Shown: positions 10,127 through 22,500 of the stretch, piece by piece
Layout: the number at the start of each line of letters is the position of its first letter
Numbering within the stretch: the first letter of the stretch is position 1
Source of the DNA: Pristionchus mayeri
Lineage: Eukaryota > Nematoda > Chromadorea > Rhabditida > Neodiplogasteridae
Reading direction: 5' to 3'
DNA length: 64,000 nucleotides
NCBI GenBank assembly: GCA_036245805.1
Contig: BTRK01000006.1
Location: 40,056,901-40,120,900 of the forward strand
Program-made: the position numbers and the translations under genes
Notes under the pieces: generated by a model
What the model was told of the DNA's origin: nothing
What the model saw: the letters and a program-made list of their open reading frames with translations, nothing else
Databases searched by the model: none

Positions 10127-12030
10127 CTGAATCGATTACGGTAAGATGACAGGGCGAGCAATCGATAAATGATCCGATTGGAGACCAACCTCGCTTCGCA
10201 GCTTCTTCAGCGGTGTTCGATGTTGCGCTTGGTGCGTGGGGGTGCGAGCTGTGGCAATCCTCGCCTTCTTGTTAGTGTGTGAGTGGTGTAGCTGTGGCTA
10301 CCGGGGTCTCGCCAGGCGAGAGCTCGTCTCTGAAATGTTAAATAATGAGCGAAAGCGCTGGGATATGATACCAATCGAGTTCAATAGTACGCAAATACGA
10401 GAACCGGAATTGAATTGACGCAAAGAATTAATTCAGAGACACGCGCCGATGGAAGGGAAGCACTTTAGAGTAAGTGCTCCCGAGAGAGGAGGGAGAGGGA
10501 CTGGGGAGGGGTAGATCAGTGTCCTCCATCCTTCCCTCCTCTCTTCACTCCTATACTATCGATTGACTTAGGACCACTATGTGGCTAATCAAACATCTAA
10601 GTATTCCGGGTACTCGCTATCAGACCATAGCTCATACTTTATATATTTTTTAAAGGACCATAACCAAAAAGGTGGCCATATCATGCTGCAGGGACCTAAT
10701 AAACACATATCAGATGGGGAACGTACCCAAATAAAACAAAATAATTAAATAAATAACGACACAAGGGAGGAAAACTAACTATTCCTTGACGATCATTCTC
10801 CCTGTAGCTACCTTCTACTTCGCCGACGACGAATGGACCGACCGCGAACCGCTGGAATAATGCGAATAAGTGGAAAGTGGTGAACTCAACAATAAACGCG
10901 GGTTGAGAGAAAGAAAACGCATTGCTAGAGCGACACGGCAAGATAACGCCAGTGAAAATGAGCAAGCGTTTCGCTTCACTCTTGGTAAAAAACCACGTAT
11001 TCCATGTGCAATTCAAAGCGTGATGAGTAGTTAGAGTTGTTCTGCTCAAGTACGTTGAACATAAAACACATAAAACGAGGAAAACGTGAGAAAACGCCGA
11101 AGGCGGAGGGCGCCGCAAACCAAAAACTTTTACAGAAATGACCGCATATTACTCACCAAACTACAGTACTACCTCACAATGTACTACACGAACAGTTTTT
11201 TAAATTTGTTATTTTCAAGCTGTATTTTCAATACGATACTTATTTTTAATATTTTAAAAAGTTTATATATATGTTTTGAATCACTGATAACTAGCGATAT
11301 TCAAAATTACATAAATGTTTAAAAATAAAACTTTCCGACCACAGGATTCCTTTAAGGGACGTTGCATAATCAGGTCAGATAGATCCATAATCAGAGAAAA
11401 AGACAAACATTCATCTTCATAATTCACATAAAATGGTAAATTTAGGCAATGCAAAGTGTTCCTATAGATATCAAGAGACAAAAACGCCAGGTTGTGTAGG
11501 GGAGGGGGAGGCCGACTGATGAAACAAGTGATGAGGTGCATGACCTCATAGTTTAACTTTAAGTGCATGCGGCATTCTAGATATATAAAAACAAGAAAGT
11601 ATTGTAGTGACTGAAGTGAAGAATAAACTGTTCGATTGATTTCGTTCAGTTCTTGCATCACAAGATCAAGATTCCCTGAGAGAAGGTTCACGGATTTTCT
11701 ACGTGATTATTCGAATTCTATATGATTTTCTTTCGATATGTGAACTCTTACTGCTCCCGATTAACCATTTGACTGGATTACTTCATTTCAGGAGCATAAT
11801 TCCGTTGAAAAATCATCACCATCATGGTGAATCCGCATGGGAACCATGCATTATTTCACAGAATGTATGTTAAACCCCGATTCCCGATGTCTGACTCGGT
11901 CGCTTCATCTCCTTTTCTGCCCAACGTCTCTCTCAATTCATCTCATCTATAGTTTCACGGGACTACATTCTCGTCTCCCCATTTCTCCCCTTCAATCTCC
12001 GGCTCGGGAAGGGATTTTCAGTCGGGCGAG
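10127..12030. other. Intergenic, no supported gene
   Basis: The first 200 bases belong to the duplicated block shared with 8530-8700. The rest holds low-complexity purine runs (10440-10520) and AT-rich DNA. Minus-strand ORFs at 10696-11118 and 11281-11691 begin at non-ATG codons, show no recognisable family and were not accepted. Promoter sequence for the plus-strand DOMON gene probably lies near 11800-12030. Confidence 0.4.
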
Positions 12031-15000
12031 ATGTCTCGATTCCTTCTCGTCGCCTCTTATTTTTCTTCTTTCGCTTATGGATACGATTACTCGAGTAAGT
12101 TTTTCCTGATTTTCGAAAACTTTCATGGTGAAATTCTCCATGAAATTCTTCACATTATTACTTCAAATTTGTGTTTATTATTATTTTTCCTTCAATATGA
12201 ACAACAATAACAACAATAATTGCAGTTGTTTCAAATGGCTGCGGTTCGACGCGTGGCTGCATGATCCTTCCCAATGGATGCCATCTGGTCAATAAAGGAG
12301 CTAGTTGCACCACTTCAGGTCAGTGGAAGCAAAGGCGACAGCAACCTGTGGAGGTTTTGCTTTCACATTTCGAGCTGACACGAGATCGCAAATGTAATCA
12401 GAGCGCGCTCGATTTTATGAGGATTCCTGATTATTTTGATCTTGCTCAACGTCATCTCAGATAATAATTGTCGCTAAATTTCGTGCTTGCCAGTTTTTTC
12501 CTCTTTCCTTTTGTACCTTTTAATTTTTAAAAATTCCAAAAAATAGGCAGAGGGATCACTCTCTTTATTTTCCGAACTCTGTCACAGGTCTATGAATCTA
12601 GAGAAATGTGAAAACCCTAAGTGTTGTAAAGTATATGAAGTTCAGTGATCTGGGAGCGTACGTCAACGGGCGTTAGATTTGAATTTGCTGCCGACATAAC
12701 AAGAATGAACATGGGCAGCACAACTCACTGGAGTGCACTCGGCATATCCACCAATGAAATCATGGTAAAGCTTTATTATTAGGTTGGTCATAAAGTTTTG
12801 ACCGATTTCGGACCCCAACTTTGAGTTCGTATAATTTGTTTGGCTCAAATCGCCACATATTGTCCTGATGGTGATATATAGGGACATGTTCGACCTTTTT
12901 AATATTACCGTTGAAATGGTGCAAGTATATCTACTGTGCGAGAAATCAAGGTCTGCGTAAATTTGAAATTTTCAGAAAAATATCGATTTATTTAAAGTTG
13001 CTGTGCTTCGCAGAGAAATGTTTAGATGGAGGCTCGCAAAGCTTGTTGAAAAGCACTAGGCGTGCACTACCTAGTATCAAAAAGAGAGAGCTGCTGAATT
13101 CGTTCTAGGCTTCATAGAGGCCAATGAATCACGGATACTTAAAAAAATCAGAGTTCTTTCGACCAAATCACCTGTTCCGGGGATTTACGAGGCTGACACC
13201 TACCTATGGGCGCTGTAATCATTACTTAATTGGGTCTCTATTATAGCAATATTTAAGAGCCCACTTGGCTTTCTCATCTAAAAATATGATATTTGTCAAT
13301 CGATTATTTTCGATTGAAATGCCGAAATACAATACAATACAATATTTATCTGTTGTCGCTTTCTGGGCGCAGATCAAGATGTGGGGCCAAAAAAGGTCGT
13401 TCTTCTCATTTCAAGATGGTCATTTGCGGTGTGCTTGTGAGAGGATGTTGGATTGCATTGCATAGGTAGAATCTCACTATAGGCCGTAAACAAAGCCTTG
13501 CGTGTTCTAGAATCTTCTCTGCTCGAATCCTCCAGACTCGATGATCAATCTTTCAACGAGATGATCGAGCCTAGATTATGAAGAACCAAACATCTTAGTA
13601 GGTCATACCCATCACACGGTGACCACTCCGGCTTGGATGGGGATTCCTTTCTTGATGAGTCGAAGGCGGAAGCGAGGGGTATTAGGGGAAACCACTCCAA
13701 ATCGGAGCGAAATGGGAGAGGGACCGCTCGCGACGACTAACAAGGAATGGAATGGGATGGAATGGGATAACAAGGAATGGAATGAAATGCCGAAAAAAAC
13801 AAAAAAATAGGATATTCAGGCACGGATTGCCCTAGAAAAAGTAGCGAACTCCATAACATTCCTACTTAATGATGGATAGGGTAATGGTTGTTCATTAATT
13901 TGAGCACGAGATTGCCACTCCTCAAACCACAGGTCTACCACAAAAACGCCAAAAGTGTGCATTTCGATGTTCAAAATTGCACACCTAAATTCCGAAGAAC
14001 CCTGTTCCTGAATGGAGAGCCGCCTTCTCTCCCAAAGATAATTGTGACTTGCATTGTATAGGTAGTTCACTTTTAGAGTAATTGAAATATCAAGGGCCGT
14101 CGGTATAGATACAATATTCCAAAAACGTTTCGTAACAATTGTCATGAAACCCTAAACTCGGATTACGCAGTTATCTCTAATAGGCCGTTTGAGGCTGATC
14201 AGTATCTACATTATCAGTGCAACATGTGTCCATCATGCTTTACTACTATGGCAAAGATTGGAGTATATCTCTGTTCTAAATGAAATGATGGCCCTTTCAA
14301 AAGTCAGGGTGTTGGTCGCTCACATACAGTTTGGAGCATGGCTGTATTCGTTTCCTTGGTCGGACAGATTTATGATAGTGTGCGCTGAAGAGAGTATAGA
14401 CGCCCCTATATAACACTAAAAGACCTAAGTCGATTGGGCAACAACGAACGAAGGGAGATGTCAGAATGCACAATGGTCAAAATCTGTCAAAACTTTATGA
14501 CCAACCTGATAATTTTCAGTACTGTTTCAGATAAAATAGCTAACAGAAATAACGATGCCGATAGGAATTCGAATTATTAAATCACGCCTCTCATGAGAGA
14601 ATCAAGCTGAGCATGGGAATGGTGAAATGAGTTCTAACCGGTTTTGGCCACCCTGAGGCATGCCTGAGTGACCCCCGAAATGTTATTGTGCACACTTCGT
14701 TTTGGAGCTCCCTACGTAGGGTCGGATACCGGCATCACCCACTTTGAGAGCGGTTTTCTTGGATACGGTGAAAGATAGAGCAAAATTGGCCTCTTAGTGA
14801 CCCCTACTCATTTTTCGAACTCTATCGATCTATCCAAACCATTTTCTATAAAACCCATTTTCAACAGTGGTACACTTAGGGGCAATTTTCTCAAAAATGT
14901 AGGTGAAGATGCAGCTCAAATTGTCACACTAGATGCAGCTCAGCGAGAGCTTTCCGATGAGTGGTTTACGAAAAATATACTAACACTCCTGTGAGAGTTT

Positions 15001-18000
15001 CGCCCTTTTTTTTTTTTTTCTTTTTTTCTTTTACATTCTTTTCCACATACGATTTCATTTCACACCGCACTTTTCGGAGCGAGCGGCTAAAAATGATCAA
15101 TGTCCAATCGACATATCCGTTGAAAAGAAAGTTCAAACGATCCAGACTAAGTTAAAAGGGCGAAACTCTCACAGGAGTGTTAGTATATTTTTCGTAAACC
15201 ACTCATCGGAAAGCTCTCGCTGAGCTGCATCTAGTGTGACAATTTGAGCTGCATCTTCACCTACATTTTTGAGAAAATTGCCCCTAAGTGTACCACTGTT
15301 GAAAATGGGTTTTATAGAAAATGGTTTGGATAGATTGATAGAGCTCGAAAAATGAGTAGGGGTCACTCAGAGGTCAATTTTGCTCTATCTTCCACCGTAT
15401 CCAAGAAAACAGCTCTCAAAGTGAGTGATGCCGGTATCCGACCCTACGTAGGGAGCTCCAAAATGAAGTGTGCACAAAACTATTTCCGGGGGTCTCTCAG
15501 GCATGCCTCAGGGTGGCCAAAATCGTCTACTTTCACGATTTCCTCTCCATTCCCAAGAATCGCGATTCTAACTCGATTCTCTCGTGAATGGCGTGATATT
15601 CTTCCAATATTAATCACGTGACTTCCGTGAATTGTAGAGGAAGTGGTGGGATTGGAGAGGAAATTGAGTCTGCGTTGTTCGATGATTCCCAACATCCTGG
15701 ACATGAATATGAATACGCGGATTGAGGATCTGGATACGGTGCTCGAATGTGTGATTGGCCCCAATGGGACGGGCGCATTTCGAATGTCGTGGAATGACAA
15801 GACGAAGAACGAAGTACTCGTTTCCACCCCGAGTGGGTTCATGACTAACACTTCCGTGTCGAGAGACGAAGGAAGACTCGTTTGTGCGGTATGTCAAGAA
15901 CTAGCATGAAAAAACAAGGAAAAAAGAGAAAATCAATTCTAGGCAACTTGGAATCACGCTGCTCGACTACAGGGAGACGCTACCTTTCTTTTCAAGGTTT
16001 ACTTTTCCATTATAATAGCAAACAAAAAGATTTGAGGTGTACGACTTGTCAAACGCATCTTCTCAATATCATCTTCTGTTGGCTAGAGGATACGCTGATC
16101 CACTCAGTATGCCTTATTCTCACTCTTTAAATTTGTTTTTCTTCTGTCACATTTCCCCGGTGTAATTTAAGCTTGCTCATTGAACTCGGATTTCATTTTT
16201 TGTAGCAAGTGCGAAGGGCATCCACGACATCACAGACAGTGAATTCTTCCCGTGGATCTCCGGATCACCAGCATCATTCTGCTCTTCTTGTCCATATTGT
16301 GCGATTAGAGTTAGGGAAACGATACCTCAAAAATTAAAAAAGAGATGGCTTCGCAAGGAAAGGTTTCTTCATTATCCGTAATCTCTCGGCATTCTGGTCT
16401 GTGAAAGAATATGAATAATGAAAAGAAACAATTTTTGCCAACCCAGCTCTACAATGAAATGAGTCTCTGCAGCGAATCTCTCTGCCACTGCCCATCAGAG
16501 CGTTCCTCCTAGGAAACTGAAGCACTCCTTCGCTATCTCTCATGGTAGGATGCATTTTTCTTTTTTTCGCTTCTTCGAGAGATCTAAAACTAAAGTCTCG
16601 CAAACATTTCGCTTTTGAAATATCGACAGAGTATTGAGAGTTACATTCAAAATTCCTGACAATTACGTAAATCTCTGCCGGTATCAATGAGTCAAGTTAA
16701 ATTCTAGGTGTGCTTATGATGTGTGCGTGGTGGATCTTCGGCTCCACGGCGATTCTCTCCGCTCGATATCTGAAGGGTGCCGAGTCCACCTGCTGCATGG
16801 CGCCCCTCTGGTGGGCGGTGAGTAACATCATGCATCATTCTAGTAATTACGCTTGTCAATCGCTTGTCTGACTGGCCGGTAAGAGGCCACGCTACACCCT
16901 TTAGGCGCCGATCTTAGACTGCTTCACAGTAGCTAAACTGGGCAAAAATGTCGTCTTGCAGTTGCATCGACCTCTCATGCTCATGGCCTTCGTCTGTGCC
17001 ACCGTCGCCTTCTTCTTCATCTACTACATCTCCGGATGGAGAGTGCGCACCTGCAACGTAGCCTGCACTACTGATGTAATATTCTGATGCAACTTCAAAA
17101 ACTGCAAACGGTGATGTGAATATGTGACGTCATAATATTCCCTATTTTGGATAGACCAAATCAGGCTCACTTACATGGATGAGCGACGTAGAGAAAGTGG
17201 CTCATTCTAGGACTATCTCGGCCAACTCCACGCGATTATTGGAACCGTCACGTGGTCTCTCATGGCATTCCAAGTCCGTTCTGAGAAGTTTGGCATGAGG
17301 GAGTTGTGTGTTATGATAACTATACTTTTACAATTTTACCTTACAGTAAATTGCAATTCAGGTCCTTCTGGGTGCGATTCGTACTTCAGTAGATCACCCG
17401 ATACGTCCCCTCTTCAACTGGCTTCACTGGATGTGCGGGAGCTCAGCCTGGATTTGTGCATGTAAACTAATTTAATATTTAAATATTTTATTTATTTATT
17501 TTAAAAACGATTTGATGCAGCCGCCGCGTGTGCTATGGCGATTCCGCTGGGCAAGACGGGCCTGCAGTCCTTCTATCAGAACTGGCCGCGTCATGCGATG
17601 ATGACCGTTGTCTGTAAGAGTGCAATTGCATTGACAAAAAAATATCTTCACTTCGCATCTCTAACTCAGCAAAAAATATAGACCACATATCAGAGTTGTA
17701 CGCAGATGTGTTTACATGGGATACCAATAATTTCAGTGACATTTATCGCGACAGTTTTCATATGCGAGTACTTTCATCGCAAGCCTGGGCAGGGCGAGAA
17801 GTCAGCGGTGAGTTTTGCTGTTTGCTAACTCTAATATCTACATTTTTAAGCATCATCCACCCTCAGATAGCTAGCTAGATTTACACCTAACTAAGTAAAT
17901 TTTGTCATTAGTTATTGTTATTTGATTTTTCAAAAAATTATGTAGAGAGATTTTTTTTGTTGAAGAAATACGAAATATGGTTCCCCAGTCCGATTCGTCC

Positions 18001-18117
18001 CTCTCACCCGTCGTTCCACTCGTCATCGTCTGCAATCTTCTCGTGGCCATCGCAGCAGTCGCAGTGATCACGTGGATGCTCGTGCAGGCATACGAGAAAT
18101 ACGGATTCACCCTGTGA
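12031..18117 (+). CDS. DOMON + cytochrome b561 membrane protein (ferric-reductase-like)
   Basis: The ATG at 12031 opens a signal peptide (MSRFLLVASYFSSFAYG). Exon 2 (about 12227-12319) encodes NGCGSTRGCMILPNGCH. The DOMON domain is spread over exons near 15640-15890 (TRIEDLDTVLECVIGPNG), 15943-15996, 16030-16108 (YHLLLARGYADPL) and 16206-16300 (KGIHDITDSEFFPWISG). A cytochrome b561 core follows: GVLMMCAWWIFGSTAILSAR (16708), HRPLMLMAFVCATVAFFFIY (16963), LGQLHAIIGTVTWSLMAF (17212), then a NWLHWMCGSSAW exon (17362), more helices at 17519-17612 and 17737-17811, and a last helix ending KYGFTL with TGA at 18115-18117. The His residues expected to bind two hemes are present in the HRPL, LHAIIG and WLHWMCG segments. 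The family moves electrons across membranes to reduce iron or similar acceptors. Intron 2 is over 3 kb because of two inserted elements. Confidence 0.87.
12779..14509. mobile_element. Mariner-like element in DOMON-gene intron, TA-flanked
   Basis: The ends are terminal inverted repeats: AGGTTGGTCATAAAGTTTTG at 12781 and its reverse complement ending at 14507, with further matching bases inward (GACC/CGATTT versus GACAGATTT). TA dinucleotides flank both ends (12777-12778 and 14510-14511), as expected for Tc1/mariner target duplication. At about 1.73 kb the element is long enough for a transposase gene, but I could not find an intact one or the WxPYSPDL-type motif. I treat it as non-autonomous or decayed. 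The insertion lies inside intron 2 of the DOMON/b561 gene. Confidence 0.72.
14600..15545. repeat. Long foldback element, arms about 380 bp
   Basis: The left arm (roughly 14600-14998) and right arm (roughly 15164-15545) are near-perfect reverse complements. They share TTTTGGCCACCCTGAGGCAT, the GGGAGCTCC/TACGTAGGG block and ACACTCCTGTGAGAGTTTCG. The spacer of about 165 bp contains a T-run and a Ser/Arg-coding-like stretch. Each arm carries the same 65-codon open frame in opposite directions (14797-14994 plus, 15169-15366 minus), simply because the arms mirror one another. It lies in the same intron as the mariner-like element. Confidence 0.85.
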
Positions 18118-18162
18118 CGGCTCGCTACTTTTCTCGAACTTTTTTCAGTACGATAAAACATG

Positions 18163-18168
18163 AATAAA
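18163..18168 (+). terminator. AATAAA polyadenylation signal of the DOMON/b561 gene
   Basis: An AATAAA hexamer lies 46 bases after the stop at 18115-18117, the usual distance for a nematode 3' end. Confidence 0.6.
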
Positions 18169-18294
18169 CAAGAAAAAAAATCTTGCTATATGCCTATAGT
18201 CGCTTTATTCTATTTTAATCGGTGGAAGGTTGTTTGGTAGCAAGAGTAGCGGATAAACGAGACAACAAAATGGCAATACAACTGCGAACAATCA

Positions 18295-19741
18295 TCAGAT
18301 TGTGAGGATTCTATCAGCGTTGGCTCTAGGGCCTGCTCGTGCTATTGCTGAAGTGACGCTTGGGCGACCGCAGAAGGGAAGGAACAAATGCAAGATTCTG
18401 AAACAGATTGAATTATTCGAAATTATTTGAAAACTGTACCTCCTCATGTCACCCGACGATGTAAGCAGGCAAATTGGCAAAACCGCAGCGATTGCCAGAT
18501 TCATGAAGTTTGCAAGGTAGATCACGAGAAAAACGTTTGCTGCTGGCCCAGTGTCCATGAATTCAGTCGATAATGAAACAGCAATTGTTATCTGAAAATA
18601 TGAAAATATGTTCTGAAAATATTTATTTAGGTAAAATCCGATAAAACACTTACCGCGTAAAGAACGAAAACGAGAAAGCTCTGCCGCAGAAGGCTCGTCT
18701 CTGCTTGCGAGAGGCTTTTACTAGAGGACATCGCGGATTTAGTAAGACCACGCTGGACGCTCCTAAGATTTTCAACATTTTGCCCAATATTGTCCTGTAT
18801 TTTCGAGCCTCAGCTTGAGGAAGATTCCGCCGTAGATGACCAACACGACAAGCGCCACTCCGTAGGAACAGTTCACAGCGACTCCGAGCAGAAATTGCTC
18901 CGTCCTTGTGAAGTCCTGGCACAGATTGTAGTAGACATTCTGCAATCTTATGGCTGAGCCATTTTCGAAATCAGAGAGAGACCTCGGAACTGTATCGGTA
19001 CTGGCACTTAAAGAGGAAGAAGACAACAGGGAAAAGAAAGGATAGCAGCCAGGTGATTATGCATGCAGTTGCACAGACTCCTCTAAAAGGTGCAGAAAAC
19101 GTGGGTGAAGTTGATAATTTTAGCCTGCTTTCTGGTCACCTGCTTATGTCCGGATCCTTGCGAAGAACGAATATGAGTCGATTGAGTGCTATTAGTAAAG
19201 TGAAGAGAATTGTCCCGTAATCGGCGAGCACTGACAGATTGAAACAGATAAATTCGTGAGTCTCGGAAAACACTCGGTTCTGAAATGGAACTTTGAAAAT
19301 GCAGTAACTGACAAATTGAAATCCGTGCAACATAAATAGCAAAAAATGAAAATGTGGCATACTGGAGAAAGGAGCGTGTAGGAGCGCTGTATGGCGTAGT
19401 AGGGGAGGACAAACGTGCATTCGACGAATGCTTTCACCGAAGTGCATACGACCATATTAGCGACGAGTATGTAGTGATGGTTCTAAAAAATTGTCTTGGT
19501 CTCGAAAAGAATATGCTTTACAGTATTCTTCCTTAGTCTTGAAGGAGACTATATGAAAAAAACCTAGCAAACACGCACTTGAAAGAGTTGTTTTCTGCCT
19601 GCGAGAAGAACAGCAAACACAACAAGGTTCGCAAGTGATACGAGTACGGCATAAAAGCCTTCGATTATGAGCAATGCAAGGTATTGCTCACCCAGACGAT
19701 AGGACAGGGCACCAAGAGGAAATTGACTCTCCAGAAATGCT
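18295..19741 (-). CDS. Serpentine (7TM) chemoreceptor, nematode family
   Basis: Exons read in order on the minus strand. An N-terminal exon (about 19575-19741) holds TM1, LALLIIEGFYAVLVSLANLV. Next comes YILVANMVVCTSVKAFVECT with PYYAIQRSYTLL (about 19375-19480). An exon with TM3 (about 19140-19275) reads ADYGTILFTLLIALNRLIFVL and KDPDIS. A loop exon follows (SLSDFENGSAIRLQNVYYN, about 18930-19010), then TM5 GVALVVLVIYGGIFLKLR (about 18790-18860) and an exon with TM6 SFLVFVLYAVTIAVSLS (about 18600-18700). The TM7 exon has ANVFLVIYLANFMNLAIAAV (about 18440-18550), and a final tail exon stops at 18295-18297. These are the parts of a seven-helix G-protein-coupled receptor of the nematode chemosensory superfamily. 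I cannot fix the class. The start codon is uncertain: an ATG at 19931 could begin a further upstream exon. Confidence 0.68.
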
Positions 19742-20017
19742 GAAAAAATATTAGGTTTGCCCTAGACGATTGAACGCACCGATTCGCGAGAATACCATGG
19801 CATTAGTGGGGATGTGTGTGAGCAATTTCAATCCAATTTTCTCCACTCTAAAAGTTAAAAGTGGCAGATGTTTTCTGGAATAGTTTAGAGCAGATGTATG
19901 GGCGGAATATTGATCATGATCAGTAATACTCATTAAATACTTTATCTGCTCAAGAGAACCTCAAGCATATCGTACCCTTTATTTTTTAATCTTATCCTGT
20001 GCAGGATACATGCTTAT

Positions 20018-22280
20018 TTAGGGCTGTGACAAGGACCGATTGTGAACAAGAGATGTCATTTTGGGATTGACCGTTGAAGCATGAGCGATGAGCAAATATG
20101 GAACTGGCGCGGCGTAGTGCTTGACACCATCTCGAAGAGACTTGTTGAAGAGGAGGTAGACGAAGGAGGTGTCCCGTGCAGACTCTGCCAGGCGATCTGA
20201 GCGACGAATAGGAAGGCGTTGGATGGAGGAATGTACTGGCTGATCATGTAAGCTGAATTAGAGACTTTTCGAAACATTTTTCCTACCGGAAATGCAAATG
20301 TCCCAATGAAAGCAACTTACTGATGCCGGTGGTAGTATGCACAACGATTGTGATTCCGGATTGGATTGACAAATGTCATCTATATCTTATATTGAGAAAA
20401 TACCATCAAAGCTGCTCGATTTAGCCTCTCATTTGTTGTGACCGTAGATAGTTTTCCGTCTTAAAAGTGCGTATTTTCGGTCATAATTTTCCAAGAATAA
20501 ACTTGAACAGAAGAAAGATCAGCATGATGATATAAGCGGCGAAAGCACAAGGGCATCAATGTGTTGTTCAGAATATGAGCGATGTTATAGTACTGTAACT
20601 CGAATTAGAATTTTTGAATTGAAAGAATGTGAATATTACGTCATATCGATCTTCGTAAATGCCCACAACAAGCAAATGGTACTCTGAAATGAAGACGAAG
20701 GGCGGAGTGAATAATGCGATTACGAAGGGATATAGAAGAGAGGAAAGCTAGAGGAACCATGTGCGAGATCCCTAAAATAAACTCAAAATTCTCATTTCAA
20801 GCACGTTGAAGTACCTTGAAAACTATATTGCACAAACGACCGGAAACAAGCTCTAACATTCGATTGATTGCAAGGATAGCGCACGTTACACACGAAAGGA
20901 TGAAGAAAACTAAAGATGGTTACGAATTATGCTTTCAGGAATATTCAATCTCACATATGCTGAGAAGGCCATTAACCAGATGCATTTTCGGATGATGAGA
21001 AAATTCTTCTCCCTGTGGAAACACATTTTTACGTGATGAAATTTTAAAATTACCATGAATAGAAAAATTCCAAAGACCAACGAACTGAGAAAGAGTGCCA
21101 TGATATCCGAAATTGCTAGGAAGAATAAAATCTACAAATGGGGTTTCGATTTTCGAACAACTTTTATCTTACGGGATATATTAGGTTGATGCAAAAGTCT
21201 TGCGGTTTTTTGTGTCCTTGCTTTGAACTATCATAATTCTCTCGTCCCAAATCACGATGACTAATAAACATAGCAATGTTTATAGGTATGTTTGTACTTT
21301 ACATACACGCATTTCAATCAATCGCAATCAACGCAATAAATTATGATAAAGCCAATTAGAATTTATTCTCAAAATTTTGCATTAAATGTATTTTAATGGA
21401 TATTTGTTGTCAAAATTCACGAAACCTGCCCATACTGATGTCTGAGAAGTATTTCGTATACCCTTTCAGAAAATATGTTAGAGCTGTCTCTCGATTAAGT
21501 TTGGACCGAATTACATGCTATTGAAAATATGCTTTCGATTCTGGTTACATGAAACTTTTTCGGATTTTTTGCATCGAAGACCAAGCATATAGGCTTCGCT
21601 ATGAGTGCGCTATATTCATCCATTAAGAGGCTTTATTCTCTGAAAAAAATATTGGCGCCTGCACCTTTCTCGTTTTAGAAAATTTGAATTTCTCATTTTC
21701 CAAAAATTTGCGAAATGAACATAAAAAAATGCAATATGTAGTCATTTGCAGATCAATGCATTTCTCAAAAGGATGTAACTTCCATCATCCATGAGAAAAA
21801 GTATGTATAGGGTAAAGATGGGAGCTTCATATAACCACCAGGAATTGAGCACTCATGCTTCAGAGGAAACAGAATATTGAAAAATGTGTCGTTTTCGATG
21901 GATAAATGTTTGCAATTTTAACTTTGCCCTGCTCTCCCCTCTCCGATTGGGCAATGCTGATAGGGTGCGCATATGAAAGAGTATGCAAGGCCTCATTAGT
22001 AATTAATATACGGAAGGTCGTCGGTCAAACTGAAAGGAAGATGGAAGACAAAATATCAAAAAACCGCAAGACTTTTGCATCAACCTAATAAAATGAATCA
22101 ATAGAAAATGATGTTCACTTTATAGGTCGCAATGCTCCTCAAATTCCAAATTATTTGAGCGTTTAATAAATACAGTGGGATTGTAAGAAGCGAAAACATC
22201 AGGCAGTAGGTGCCGAAGTATGGTCTAACGATGCCTTTCGTCGACCAGTCGATTGTCCAGTTTCCGCCCATGCTTAACAT
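20018..22280 (-). pseudogene. Serpentine receptor (Srt/Srx-like), probably broken
   Basis: The ATG at 22278-22280 starts MLSMGGNWTIDWSTKG, with TM1 FGTYCLMFSLLTIPLYLL. Later exons give TM2 LFLAISDIMALFLSSLVFGI (about 21060-21135), EKNFLIIRKCIWLMAFSAY and TM3 FFILSCVTCAILAINRMLEL (about 20815-20905). TM5 is FVIALFTPPFVFISEYHLL (about 20690-20750), then NIAHILNNTLMP and TM6 YIIMLIFLLFKFILG. The TM7 exon reads SNAFLFVAQIAWQSARDTS and LLFNKSLRDGV, with TAA at 20018-20020. Two lesions are visible. A TAG falls between WFL and LSSLLYPF near 20755, avoidable only by using that TAG as a late acceptor. A one-base frame change falls between NNTLMP and the TM6 run near 20540. A mariner-like element occupies intron 1. 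Decay of a chemoreceptor gene is the simplest reading. Confidence 0.65.
21181..22088. mobile_element. Non-autonomous mariner-like element in receptor intron
   Basis: The inverted ends TTAGGTTGATGCAAAAGTCT (21181) and the reverse complement ending at 22088 match for at least 28 bases through TTGCGGTTTTTTG. TA flanks both sides (21179-21180 and 22089-22090). At 908 bp and without a long ORF it is non-autonomous. It resembles the other TA-flanked families here in its AGGTTG terminus, but the remaining end sequence is distinct. Confidence 0.82.
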
Positions 22281-22319
22281 TTAATTAAAATAAAGAAATA
22301 TAAAATTATAATATTCGAA

Positions 22320-22500
22320 CACAACCTGCAATCATATTCATCCAGTTCGAGCAAGAATAAATTGCATCGAAACTGAGAAAGGTCTTTCATACCAACGACG
22401 GAGATGATTTATGACAAACTGATTACTAACTGAATTTGTTTTCGTCAATTCTCCTCTAATTCCCCTGGGACGATGCTGAAATATTATAGTTCTTGTTCTG
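22320..22500. repeat. Dispersed repeat copy A (partner at 31135-31285)
   Basis: The blocks TTCGAGCAAGAA, GAAACTGAGAAA, GATTTATGACAAACTGA and TTGTTTTCGTCAATTCTC recur in the same order and spacing at 31135-31285, with scattered differences. It is a short dispersed repeat or an old duplication. Confidence 0.55.

Noticed and set aside
10696..11691. Two minus-strand open frames of 136-140 codons
   Set aside because: They start at non-ATG codons, are AT-driven, and show no splice signals or family resemblance.
12911..13465. Possible transposase remnants inside the mariner-like element
   Set aside because: No helix-turn-helix or catalytic DDE/DDD motif could be read in any frame.
14797..15366. 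Pair of 65-codon frames, plus and minus
   Set aside because: They are mirror images in the two arms of a foldback, with no sign of selection for protein.
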